The position numbers and the translations under genes are program-made. The notes beneath the pieces are model-generated. The model was not told where the DNA came from and did no database searches. It saw nothing but the letters and a program-made list of their open reading frames with translations. Positions 54,048 through 62,707 of a DNA stretch of 64,000 nucleotides are shown here, piece after piece (the stretch's first letter is position 1; each line of letters starts with the position of its first letter). Origin of the DNA: CAVWQV01 sp963757115 (lineage in GTDB: Bacteria; Pseudomonadota; Alphaproteobacteria; Acetobacterales; Acetobacteraceae); NCBI GenBank assembly GCA_963757115.1, contig CAVWQV010000006.1, positions 744,001 to 808,000 of the forward strand. Reading direction: 5' to 3'.

Positions 54048-55448
54048 ATGGACGGCGTTACGGGAGAGCTTGCCCAGTTCGCGGCAGGCCTCGCGCTCGA
54101 CGACTTGCCCCCGGAGGTCGTGAAGCGGGCGCGCTTTCTCCTGCTCGACCTCGTGGGCAACATCGTTCGCGCGCGGCACGACGCGGAAAGCACCCCTGCC
54201 CTGCTCACCGCCGTTCGTGATCTCGGCATGACCGGCGGCGATGCGGGCGTGTTCGGCGATCGGGCGCGCTACACGCCTCCCGGCGCCGCCCTGCTCAACG
54301 GCGCGCTCGGCCATTCGCTCGATTTCGACGACACCCACGCGGCGGCGTCGTTGCATCCGGGCGCTCCGGTCATCCCCGCAGCACTCGCGGCGGGCGAGAT
54401 GGCTGGCGCGCCGGGCTCCGACGTGCTCGCCGCAATCGTCGCCGGTTACGAAGTGACCTGCCGGATCGCCCTCGCCCTGCCGGCAAAGGCGCACTACGAC
54501 CGGGGCTTTCATCCGACCGCGACGTGCGGCGCCTTCGGAGCGGCCGCCGCTGCGGCGCGGGCGTTTCGCCTCGGCCCAGAGGAGACCGCGATGGCGCTCG
54601 GCATCGTGGGCAGTCAAGCGGCTGGCAGCCTCGCCTTCCTGCATGACGGCGCGTGGACCAAGCGCTTTCAGGTCGGTTGGGCCGCGCTCAACGGCCTGAC
54701 CGCTGCCACGCTCGCGCGCGCCGGGTTCAAGGGCGCGGCCGAGCCGCTCGAGGGCCGGCACGGCTTCATGCAGGGCTATGCGCCGGAGCCGACGCCGGCA
54801 CGGGCCGTGCGGGACCTGGGTCAGGTGTTCGAGCTCATGAACACAGCGGTGAAACCCTATCCTTCCTGCCGCTACGGCCATGCCGCCATCGACGCCGCCC
54901 TGGCGCTGCGCGCGGCACTCGGGCTTCGCCCCGAGGAGATCGAGCGCGTCACTGTGGGCCTCCCGCAAGCCGGCCTGATGCTGGTGGGCGAGCCGGCGGC
55001 GAAGAAGGCTGACCCGCGCAACGTGGTCGAAGGGCAGTTCAGCGGTCCGTTCGTCGTCGCCGCCGCGTTCGCCACCGGCGCCATGGGTTGGGACAGCTAT
55101 CGCCAGCTGCAGGACCGGACGATCCGCGCGCTGCTGCCAAAGATCGCCTGCGTGTTCGATCCCGCGATGGAAGCCGAGTTCCCGGCCAACATGTCGGCCA
55201 CCGTCACGGTTCGTGCTCGGGGTGCCGATCACATCCGCACGGTGGTGGTGCCGAAGGGCGAGCCGTCGAACTTTCTCACCGAGACGGAGTTCCGCGACAA
55301 GTTTGCCGGGCTCGCCGACGCCGTGCTCGGCCCCGACAGGGCCGCGGCGCTCGCTGACGCGGTGCTCGCGATCGATCGAACGCCTGACATCACCGCGCTG
55401 ACGCGGGGCGCGATCCCGATGATGCCGGCCCGCCTCGCCGGGGAATGA
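54048..55448 (+). CDS. MmgE/PrpD family protein
   Basis: A 466-residue protein of the MmgE/PrpD fold (2-methylcitrate dehydratase, cis-aconitate decarboxylase and relatives). LLDLVGNIVRARHDAEST, LLNGALGHSLDFDDTH with the conserved DFDDTH, HPGAPVIPAALAAGEM, TATCGAFGAAAAAARAF and VKPYPSCRYGHAAIDAAL are family blocks. Which dehydratase or decarboxylase reaction it performs is unclear; there is no prpBC nearby. ATG 54048 has GGGAGG upstream. It is divergent from the esterase and upstream of the type-2 dehydrogenase. Confidence 0.88.
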   Translation: MDGVTGELAQFAAGLALDDLPPEVVKRARFLLLDLVGNIVRARHDAESTPALLTAVRDLGMTGGDAGVFGDRARYTPPGAALLNGALGHSLDFDDTHAAASLHPGAPVIPAALAAGEMAGAPGSDVLAAIVAGYEVTCRIALALPAKAHYDRGFHPTATCGAFGAAAAAARAFRLGPEETAMALGIVGSQAAGSLAFLHDGAWTKRFQVGWAALNGLTAATLARAGFKGAAEPLEGRHGFMQGYAPEPTPARAVRDLGQVFELMNTAVKPYPSCRYGHAAIDAALALRAALGLRPEEIERVTVGLPQAGLMLVGEPAAKKADPRNVVEGQFSGPFVVAAAFATGAMGWDSYRQLQDRTIRALLPKIACVFDPAMEAEFPANMSATVTVRARGADHIRTVVVPKGEPSNFLTETEFRDKFAGLADAVLGPDRAAALADAVLAIDRTPDITALTRGAIPMMPARLAGE

Positions 55449-55574
55449 AGCGCGCGGTCGGCATCGCAGCGGCCGCGTCTTCGCTCAGACCCGGGCGTTG
55501 CGACGAAACGATAGGACTGAGCAGCGGTGGCCGGCGCGTGCAGCGGCCGCCGCCAAGCACCAGGAGGCCCGCCC

Positions 55575-56633
55575 TTGCCACGTATTTCCGCCCCGGCGCT
55601 CTACAACTTCTCCTACCAGCTGGCCCGGCGCATGGGGAGCGAAGAGGCAGAGGCCCGGGAAGTCGCCGATCATCTCAAGCGCGCGAACCTCGCCGGCCAC
55701 GATAGCCATGGCATTGGCATGTTCCCCGCTTACGTGCGGCTGCTGAAGGCCGGGCTGCTTATTCCCAACCAGACCCTGGAAACCGTGCTCGACTGGGGCG
55801 CCTTGCTGGTGTTCGACGCTCGCCGCGGCGTCGGACAGCGGATGGCCGCCGAGGCGGTCCGCCGCGCCATCGTGCGCGCTCGCGAGACCGGCGCCTGTGT
55901 GCTCGCATTGCGCAACAGCTCGCATATCGGCCGGGTCGGCACCTATGGCGAGCTCGCCGCGACGGCGGGGATGTCGTTCACCGCCTATGTCAACGTCGCC
56001 GACCACCACTACGCCCAGGCGACCTGGGGCGGGCGCGACGCGCGGCTCGGCACCAACCCGTTCGTCACGGCACTTCCCGGACCGGAGGGGCCGGTGCTGC
56101 TCGACATGGCGACCACGGCGGTGGCGGGCGGCAAGGTGCGCGTTGCCTACAACAAGGGCCAGGCGCTGCCGGAAGGCGTGCTGATCGACGCGGAGGGCAA
56201 CCCGACGCGCGATCCGGCGGTCTACATCCGGGACCGCTCGGGTGCCATGCTGCCCTTCGGTGGCCACAAGGGCTCCGGGCTCGCTGTGATGTGCGAGCTG
56301 ATGGCGACGGCGCTGACCGGCGGCCAGCGTGCCGACGAGCCAGAGGCGGGCGGCATCGTCAACAGCATGACGGCGATATTGATCGATCTCGGCCGGATCG
56401 GCGCTGTGGACGCGGTGCACCGGTCGGTCGCGGCGAGTGCCGCGCACATCAAGTCAGCGCGCCTCGCTCCGGGCCACGCGACGGTATTGCTGCCGGGCGA
56501 CCCGGAGCGGCGCGCCGCCGCCAAGCGCGAGGCCGAGGGGGTGGAGATCGACGAGACGAGCTGGCGCGACATCCGCCAAGCCGCGCTGGACGCGGGCTTG
56601 ACAGAGGCGGAGATTGCCGGGGCGCTTGGCTGA
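55575..56633 (+). CDS. Type-2 malate/L-lactate dehydrogenase family oxidoreductase
   Basis: A 352-residue NAD(P)-dependent reductase of the Ldh_2 family (malate, sulfolactate, ureidoglycolate and related dehydrogenases). NLAGHDSHGIGMFPAYVRLL carries the substrate-binding HDSHG, LRNSSHIGRVGTYGELAA the second His, GTNPFVTALPG and LDMATTAVAGGKV follow, and PFGGHKGSGLAVMCELM is the KGSGL cofactor block. TTG 55575 is preceded by AGGAGG at seven bases, better than upstream choices. It follows the MmgE/PrpD gene by 126 bases. Ureidoglycolate dehydrogenase is one option given puuE elsewhere in the window, but this is not shown. Confidence 0.88.
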   Translation: MPRISAPALYNFSYQLARRMGSEEAEAREVADHLKRANLAGHDSHGIGMFPAYVRLLKAGLLIPNQTLETVLDWGALLVFDARRGVGQRMAAEAVRRAIVRARETGACVLALRNSSHIGRVGTYGELAATAGMSFTAYVNVADHHYAQATWGGRDARLGTNPFVTALPGPEGPVLLDMATTAVAGGKVRVAYNKGQALPEGVLIDAEGNPTRDPAVYIRDRSGAMLPFGGHKGSGLAVMCELMATALTGGQRADEPEAGGIVNSMTAILIDLGRIGAVDAVHRSVAASAAHIKSARLAPGHATVLLPGDPERRAAAKREAEGVEIDETSWRDIRQAALDAGLTEAEIAGALG

Positions 56634-56701
56634 CCCATTGACGGAAGCTTGCCCGCTAGTCGGGCGCCGGATAAGCGTTTGCCGCGTGCCGAGCGCCATG
56701 G

Positions 56702-56791
56702 GGATGGGTGGCCGAGCGGTTTAAGGCAGCGGTCTTGAAAACCGCCGAGCGTGCAAGCGCTCCGTGGGTTCGAATCCCACCCCATCCGCCA
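56702..56791 (+). tRNA. tRNA-Ser (TGA)
   Basis: A class II tRNA of 90 nt with encoded CCA: acceptor GGATGGG/CCCATCC, D-arm GGCCGAGCGGTTTAAGGC, anticodon loop with TGA, a long variable arm (CGAGCGTGCAAGCGCTCC) and T-loop GGTTCGAATCC. It separates the GC-rich metabolic genes from the MBL/ABC cluster. Confidence 0.96.
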
Positions 56792-57457
56792 TCTTAGCAA
56801 CGTGTTCAACCAGTTATGCGGAAGAACGTCGAAGATCCTCTTAAGTGTCCCCACACCGCCTTGCGGAATTGAATCGGCGCGCGCGCCGTAGCGGCCGGCC
56901 ACGTTGCTGATGCACCATTCATGTCCTTGTTGGCCGGCTCCGGTTAGCCACACGCTTCGTCGCGTCACCGCGCTCCGTCGCGCTTCGCCGATGATCTCGG
57001 CTCGCAATGACCCAGCTCGGCGGACCAGCGCTGCCGTGGGCTCAATGCCGAGCAGTGGAGATGAGCAAGGCGGTCCACCGTAGATGAGGAGCGGCTCCGC
57101 ACCAACCTCAATCGCCACCTCGGAGGGACTACACGTCCGGCTCACGGGTAAAAAGAGCGGCTAGTTTCTTTGCCAACCGCCTGAAGCGGCAAGTAAGCAA
57201 AGTGCCAATGACGCTCGCCACCGTCCGGCAGCGGGCCCGCGAGGGTGACCTCGAAGAGACGTCGCCTCGCGACAACAGCACCTGCGGGCAACCTCGTTGG
57301 TTGAGAACCTGCCCGGGATTTCCCTCTGGCAATTCCTCGCTGCGCGCTGGTCTCGGGCTTGGTGAAGCCTCGAAAGTGTGCAATGTTCGCGTAGCGACAC
57401 GGCCGCGCAAAGACGGTGGAGCGGCCGTGGGGCTCAATACGACAATGGGAGGAACCG
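56792..57457. other. 666-bp non-coding stretch after tRNA-Ser
   Basis: No gene is supported. On the minus strand at 57001-57011 the sequence GTCATTGCGAG is followed by GAAGCG/GACGGAGCG-like words, resembling a widely dispersed non-coding repeat type. The plus strand from 57180 to 57450 holds only an upstream extension of the next gene's shifted frame. The stretch between a tRNA gene and a differently composed cluster could mark an insertion point, but no integrase or direct repeat is seen. Confidence 0.4.
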
Positions 57458-58362
57458 GTGAGATCTCGGCTAAGCTATCTTCTGTTAGGGCTAGTGGCTG
57501 CCACATGCGCGACGATCGGCTGGTCCGTCTCGGCGCGCGCGGAACCGCCGGCGGGCATGAAGCTCTACGTGTTCTCGTCCGGTTGGCTAGACATCGACAA
57601 GTCCGCGCTCCAGAACGGAGCGTCCCCGGCAAGGTCATGATCCCGGTCGCATTCTTCGTCATCAAGCATCCCAAGGGGACGGTGATGTTCGACACTGGTA
57701 ATAACGACCAGGTCATCACCGACCCCAGCTACTGGGGCCCGAACGCGGCGCTGCTCGATAAGCCGGAGAGCCGAAGCCCTGATGTCTCCACAATAAAGCA
57801 GCTCGACAAGATCGGGCTCAAGCCGTCGGACATCAACTACGTCGCGGTTGGCCATATGCACCTCGACCACGCGGGCAACATCTCGCGGTTCCCGGAAGCG
57901 ACCCTAGTCTATCAGCGCGATGAAGCCATCAATGCGTTCTGGCCAAAGCCGGGCTACGCCGGGCCATACGTCCCGGGCGATCTCCAGCCGCTTCGCTCGC
58001 CGGTAGGTTCGCCGATGCCGTTTCGGCAAAAGGCGATCGAGCTCAATGGCGATCTAGACCTGTTCGGAGACGGCAGCATCTACATCAAGCGGCAGGTCGG
58101 GCATACGCCGGGGAGCCAGATGATGATCGTTCACCTTCCAAAGACTGGGACGATCATCCTCACGAGCGATGAATGCTACTTGATGGAGAATTTGCAGAAG
58201 GATCTGCTGCCGAGCGTCGGCCTCGCCTACGACCCCTCGAGTATGTTGCAGGGTTATCAATGGATTAAGGAACGGATGGACACCGAACACGCCGACGTCA
58301 TCTTTGCGCACGACCCGGAAACGTTCAAAGCTCACAAGCACGCACCGGAATTCTACGAATAA
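57458..58362 (+). CDS. Exported MBL-fold N-acyl homoserine lactonase-like protein (one frameshift)
   Basis: A metallo-beta-lactamase-fold protein of about 301 residues. GTG 57458, after GGGAGGAACCG, begins the signal peptide RLSYLLLGLVAATCATIGWSVSARA. The mature part has LYVFSSGWLDIDKS, FFVIKHPKGTVMFDTGNN and the metal-binding HMHLDHAGN. Later ligands are in VGHTPGSQM and the final HDPETF, the layout of AHL lactonases. A missing base at about 57617 shifts the frame between LQNG and SVPGKVMIPV; the 905-nt span is one base short of 302 codons. Export to the periplasm would be unusual for AiiA-type enzymes but known in related lactonases. Confidence 0.8.
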
Positions 58363-58437
58363 AGTCGGCCTGAATTCGGAGAAGGTTGGCGCGCGGCCCT
58401 GGCTGGGTCGCGCGTCGCCAGCTTGGACACGGTATTC

Positions 58438-59375
58438 ATGCCAAATCCGGAAATCGTCGTCGTCGAGCAGCTGGTCAAGCGCTACGGCGCACGGGTCGCG
58501 GTGAATGGTGTCTCCTTCACGATCCGCGAGGGCGAAACCATCGGTCTCCTGGGACCGAACGGATCGGGCAAGAGCACGATCCTGCGTGTCCTCACCGGCT
58601 ATCTCTCGCCAAGCTCCGGCTCGGTCCGGATCGCCGGCCTCAGTGCAGCGGATGACAGCCTCGGTATCCGCAGGCGGGTCGGATACGTGCCGGAGGACGC
58701 ACCGCTCTATGACTGGATGCGGGTCAGCGAGTTCTTAGCGTTCATGGCCGAGGTCAAGGGCGTGCGCGGGATCCGGGCGGCGGTTTCGGCGGCGGGCAGC
58801 AGGTTGCGGCTCGAGCCCGTGATGGACCTGCCGATCGGGAAATTATCGCGCGGCTATCGCCAGCGGGTAGCGATCGCGCAAGCGTTGGTGAACGACCCGC
58901 CGATCCTGATTCTTGACGAACCCACCAACGCGCTGGACGCCTATCAGGTGATCGCCGTGCGTGAGCTGATCCGAGGCATGGCAGGCGAGCGGACCGTGAT
59001 CGTCGCCTCGCACGTGCTAACCGAAATCGAGAGAGTGGCCACGCGCATCATGATTCTCGGGACGGAACACTGCTGACCTCCGATGCGCTCGCCGAGGCGG
59101 ACGGCGCGACACGCTTTCGCCTCACAATCGGAGCGCCGTCCGCCTCGGTGCTGCCGATGCTGCTCGGCTTGGCCGGCGTAACCGGAGCGTCTGCCGAAGC
59201 CGCGGCCACGGACGCCTACGTAGTCGAGACCGACAGGCCCGGGATGGCCCAGATCCTTGCTCGAGCCGTGGTCGGAGCCGGCTTCGCCCTAGGCGAGTTG
59301 GTCGAGGAGAAAGCCGACCTCGAACACGTCTTTCTCGACCTCACTCGGCGGGCGGTGGAGCAAATCGCGGCATGA
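58438..59375 (+). CDS. ABC transporter ATP-binding protein, GldA/NatA-like (one frameshift)
   Basis: ATPase of about 312 residues when repaired. Walker A GPNGSGKST is at 39-47, the Q-loop reads VPEDAPLYD with Glu in place of Gln (common in GldA-like ATPases), the signature is LSRGY (136-140), and Walker B ILILDEPTNALD is at 156-167. After RIMILG at 59059-59061 a base appears to be missing; DGTLLTSDALAEADGATRF and the C-terminal VVETDRPGMAQIL part continue in the next frame to 59375. The span is one base short of 313 codons. ATGA overlap links it to the permease gene. Confidence 0.85.
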
Positions 59376-60073
59376 GAACCTTCTTCGCGCTGGTGAAGAA
59401 GGAGGAGATGTCGCTGTTTACCTCGCCCATGGCCTATGTGGTGGTATCGGCGTTCCTGATCGTCATGGGCTACACCTTCACGCTCACGCTGTTTATGAGC
59501 CATTCGCCCACGCTCCTGCACATCTTCTTCCAGATCTATGTCTTGTTTCTGCTGATCATCCCGATCATCACCATGCGCCTGGTGGCTGAGGAGCGCCGCT
59601 TGCGGACCATAGAGGTGCTGCTGACCACCCCGGTTACCGAGACTGCCGTCGTGATGGCGAAGTTTGTCGCCAGCATGAGCCTCGTCACCGTCATGTTGGG
59701 ACTCTCGATTTGTTATGCTTTGACGCTGGCTGCCTTCGGCACGCCCGACTGGGGCCCGATCTATAGCGGGTATATCGGGTTACTTCTGCTCAGCGCGGCC
59801 CTGGTGTCCATTGGCCTTCTTACCTCCAGCCTGGTCAGCAACCAGATGATCGCTGCCCTGATCTCTTTAAGCCTATTCCTCCTGCTCTGGATCATCGATG
59901 ATTTTGGCTGGCTGCTTCCGGATCCGTTCAACGCGCTCGCGGTGAACCTGTCGCTGCTGGTGCATTTCCGCCCCTTTGCAACCGGCTCGGTCTTTCTCTC
60001 TGACGCCGGGTTCTTCTTGAGCATCACGCTGCTTGGTTTGCTGTTTAGCGTCCGCGCACTAGCGTGGCGCTGA
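59372..60073 (+). CDS. ABC-2 type permease, GldF-like
   Basis: A 233-residue inner-membrane protein with six helices and the ABC-2 pattern: KKEEMSLFTSPMAYVVVSAF at the N-terminus, MRLVAEERRLRTIEVLLTTP in the first cytoplasmic loop, and VTETAVVMAKFVAS before helix three. This is the GldF/ABC-2 maturation-type permease. Its ATG overlaps the ATPase stop. Together they form an exporter-like pair; the cargo is unknown. The frame is intact. Confidence 0.88.
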   Translation: MRTFFALVKKEEMSLFTSPMAYVVVSAFLIVMGYTFTLTLFMSHSPTLLHIFFQIYVLFLLIIPIITMRLVAEERRLRTIEVLLTTPVTETAVVMAKFVASMSLVTVMLGLSICYALTLAAFGTPDWGPIYSGYIGLLLLSAALVSIGLLTSSLVSNQMIAALISLSLFLLLWIIDDFGWLLPDPFNALAVNLSLLVHFRPFATGSVFLSDAGFFLSITLLGLLFSVRALAWR

Positions 60074-60085
60074 GGAGCTTCGCTC

Positions 60086-61664
60086 GTGTTTCGGTCCCCG
60101 CGCAATTGGTTCGAGGCAGCTCTGTGCGTGCTCGCGCTCGGCTTCGCAGCCGCGGCCGGCGCCTTCGCCGCAGATGAAACCACAGCGAACGTCTACTACT
60201 TCGCCGCCTGGACGGCGGCGCTGTTCCTGCTGTTCTCGCTTGCATTGCGGCTGCCGCTTCAAGGCGCCAGCCGCTTCGCCGGGGTCGGCACAGCCGCCCT
60301 GGTCGTTGCCGGCCTGACCATCGGGATACTCGGCAATGTCGCGCTATATCGCCATGACGTGCATTTCGATGCGACGGCAGAGGGGCGTTACACAGCGCCG
60401 CCTCAACTCATCAAAATAGCGCGCCACCTCGACCGGGACGTATCGATCACGTACTTCTACAACACACAGGACGGCGACGCGACCCGAGCGAAGGACGTCC
60501 TAGCCGCCGTTGCGCATCGCTATCCAAAGTTGCGCGTGCACGCGCTTGACCTCGACAAGGAGATCGTCTCCGCGCGACAACTCGGGGTGAAGATGTACAA
60601 TACCGCCGTGGTGCAATTAGCGGAGCGCCGTAGCGAAGTCGACAACACCGTCGACCTTCGCGATATCGCCTTTGCGATCGAGCGCGTTCTCAAGAGTGAA
60701 ACGCCTGTCGCCTGCTTTGTCGTGGGCCAAGGAGAGACTGTACAACCCGCAAAGTCACGTCCACCTCGGTCACCGCGAGGTCATGGGCGCAGACGGGGCA
60801 ACCACGATCCAGGCGGGCGATACCGGCGTTGACCGGCTGAGGACGGCGATCGAGGCAATCGGCTACTCCGATCGCGCGCTGACCATGCCGACCGCTACCA
60901 CTGTGCCCGGGGATTGCGCGCTGGTCGTGGATCTCGGTCCGACCGACGCCTACTCGCCCGCGGAAGTAAAGCTGCTCAGGGACTATGCAGCCGGCGGCGG
61001 TCGGCTGCTGCTGATGTACGACCCCGAGTTCCCGGTCTCGCCCGAGTTGCAAACTCTGTTCAGCGAGCTAGGCGTAGAGGTCGCGAACGGCTCAGTGCTG
61101 GACCCAGTGAACCATGCCGGAGCCGAACCCGACAAGGTTGCCGTCCCGTATTATACGCCGCATCCGATCACCAGCGATGTCGCGATGACGGTCTTTCCCG
61201 CTCCACGTCCGCTGCGCTTGATTAAGCGCCTCCCGGGTGTCGAGGTGACCGAGGTAATCCAGACTAGCGCTGATAGCTACGTGCAGCCCGTTGGGGCCGC
61301 GCTGGCCGCCGCTCAAGTCGGCACACTCCCGTCAGGTGCGCACGGCCCGAAAACGCTTGCCCTGGTGATGGAGGGACGCTGGCCGGGCGGCGGACCGAAA
61401 CCGTTCCGGCTTGTTCTGGTAGGGAGTGCCGCGTTCGCCACTAACGGCTTCTTTCCATACTTTTCCAACGGAGATCTTGCGGTTTCCATGATCCGGTGGT
61501 TGGCAGGGGATCTGAGCACGCCGAAGCTGCGGCCGAACACTTACAGCATGACCGAGATCCAGCTGACGGCCGAGCAGATGCGCGTCGTCTTTGTAGTCGT
61601 GGAAATACTTCTACCTCTCTCCGTCATCCTTTTCGGCATCGTTGTATGGCGACGCCGGCGGTAA
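60086..61664 (+). CDS. GldG-like ABC auxiliary protein (one frameshift)
   Basis: About 525 residues when repaired. Three N-terminal helices (ALCVLALGFAAAAGAFA; FAAWTAALFLLFSLAL; AALVVAGLTIGILGNVALY) precede a periplasmic domain with DVHFDATAEGRYTAPPQ, a segment characteristic of GldG/DUF4350-type proteins. A second periplasmic half with DCALVVDLGPTDAYSPAEV and RLLLMYDPEFP follows, then a C-terminal helix VVEILLPLSVILFGIVVW. One extra base near 60737 breaks the frame after VVGQGE; LYNPQSHVHLGHREVMG continues it. Start GTG 60086. The DUF4340 gene overlaps its end by 19 bases. Confidence 0.82.
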
Positions 61665-62707
61665 GCGGCCGCCTCGCGAAAATCGCGGGCTTTGCCGCAG
61701 CGGCTATGATGGTGGCCGTGCTGGGCGGCATCTCGCTCACAGGCCGCTGGCCAACGGATGCGACGCTGGAGCACACAGCTCGAGAAGGCATAATCACGCT
61801 ACCAACCCAGCAGGTTACGCATATCGACGTCGTCGCGGGCGAAAGGAAGTTGCGGCTCGACCACACCGGAGAGCGCTGGGCCGTAGGCGGCGCGGCCCTC
61901 GAACCTGGCATCGCCAAGCACATCGACACTGCCATCCAATTCCTGAACGTTTCGAGCCCTAGGCGTAGCTTCGGGCCCGGGGATTACGACACCGCGGATA
62001 TCGCCAAATTCGGGCTCGATCCGCCGAACCTTCTGGTTAGCCTTGTCACGCGTCATGGCGAGACCCGCAGCATCGCGTTCGGTGAGCCAACTCCCGCCGA
62101 CAATTCACAATTCGTGCATTTGCTTGGCCAGCCGACGATAACGCTGCTGTCGCGCTATGTGGGTGTCGAATGGCAGATGGCGCTGGACCTGGCCGAGCGC
62201 GCCGCCCCCGCCGACAGCGCGACCAGCGACGCGCGACCGAAGCTGCTGTTCCTGCCGCTTTCGTTGGCCACCATTTCGGCAGTGGAAATCCTTCGAAACG
62301 GCGAGCTGACCCGCTTCGAGCGCGACCCAGCCGGAGATTGGTTCCACCATCTCCCGGGCCACGTGCACACGCCGGGTGGCTTCATGCACACGGCCGATCC
62401 GAAGCTTGCACCTTTGCTGGCGACGGAGTTCGCCGCCCTCGAAGGTGCGTCGGTTGAAGCGGTGGTTGCAAAACATCCCGATGAAGAAACGCTGTCCGCG
62501 GATGGGCTGGCACACCCTTCCGCAATCATGATGTTGTACGCGCGTGACTCTTTTGGTGCGGTCGCGAGGGTAGAGTTCGGCAATCCGACCGCCGACGGGT
62601 TCGGTCGCTACGCCAGGGTACGCGAGACCGACGTTTTAGTCAGCGTACCGCAGTTTGTCGCAGCGCATCTCGATCACCTGCTGCAGCTCGCGGGAGCACG
62701 TTCGTGA
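61646..62707 (+). CDS. DUF4340 domain protein
   Basis: A 353-residue protein with an N-terminal membrane helix (IAGFAAAAMMVAVLGGISL) and a large periplasmic part. It has repeated beta units typical of DUF4340: ITLPTQQVTHIDVVAGERKL, RLDHTGERWAVGGAALEPGI, ETRSIAFGEPTPADNSQFV, and again LATISAVEILRNGELTRFER. DUF4340 proteins recur beside GldG-like ABC systems and are thought to be accessory. ATG 61646 lies inside the end of the GldG-like gene. The stop overlaps the next GTG in GTGA. The frame is intact. Confidence 0.82.
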   Translation: MATPAVSGRLAKIAGFAAAAMMVAVLGGISLTGRWPTDATLEHTAREGIITLPTQQVTHIDVVAGERKLRLDHTGERWAVGGAALEPGIAKHIDTAIQFLNVSSPRRSFGPGDYDTADIAKFGLDPPNLLVSLVTRHGETRSIAFGEPTPADNSQFVHLLGQPTITLLSRYVGVEWQMALDLAERAAPADSATSDARPKLLFLPLSLATISAVEILRNGELTRFERDPAGDWFHHLPGHVHTPGGFMHTADPKLAPLLATEFAALEGASVEAVVAKHPDEETLSADGLAHPSAIMMLYARDSFGAVARVEFGNPTADGFGRYARVRETDVLVSVPQFVAAHLDHLLQLAGARS

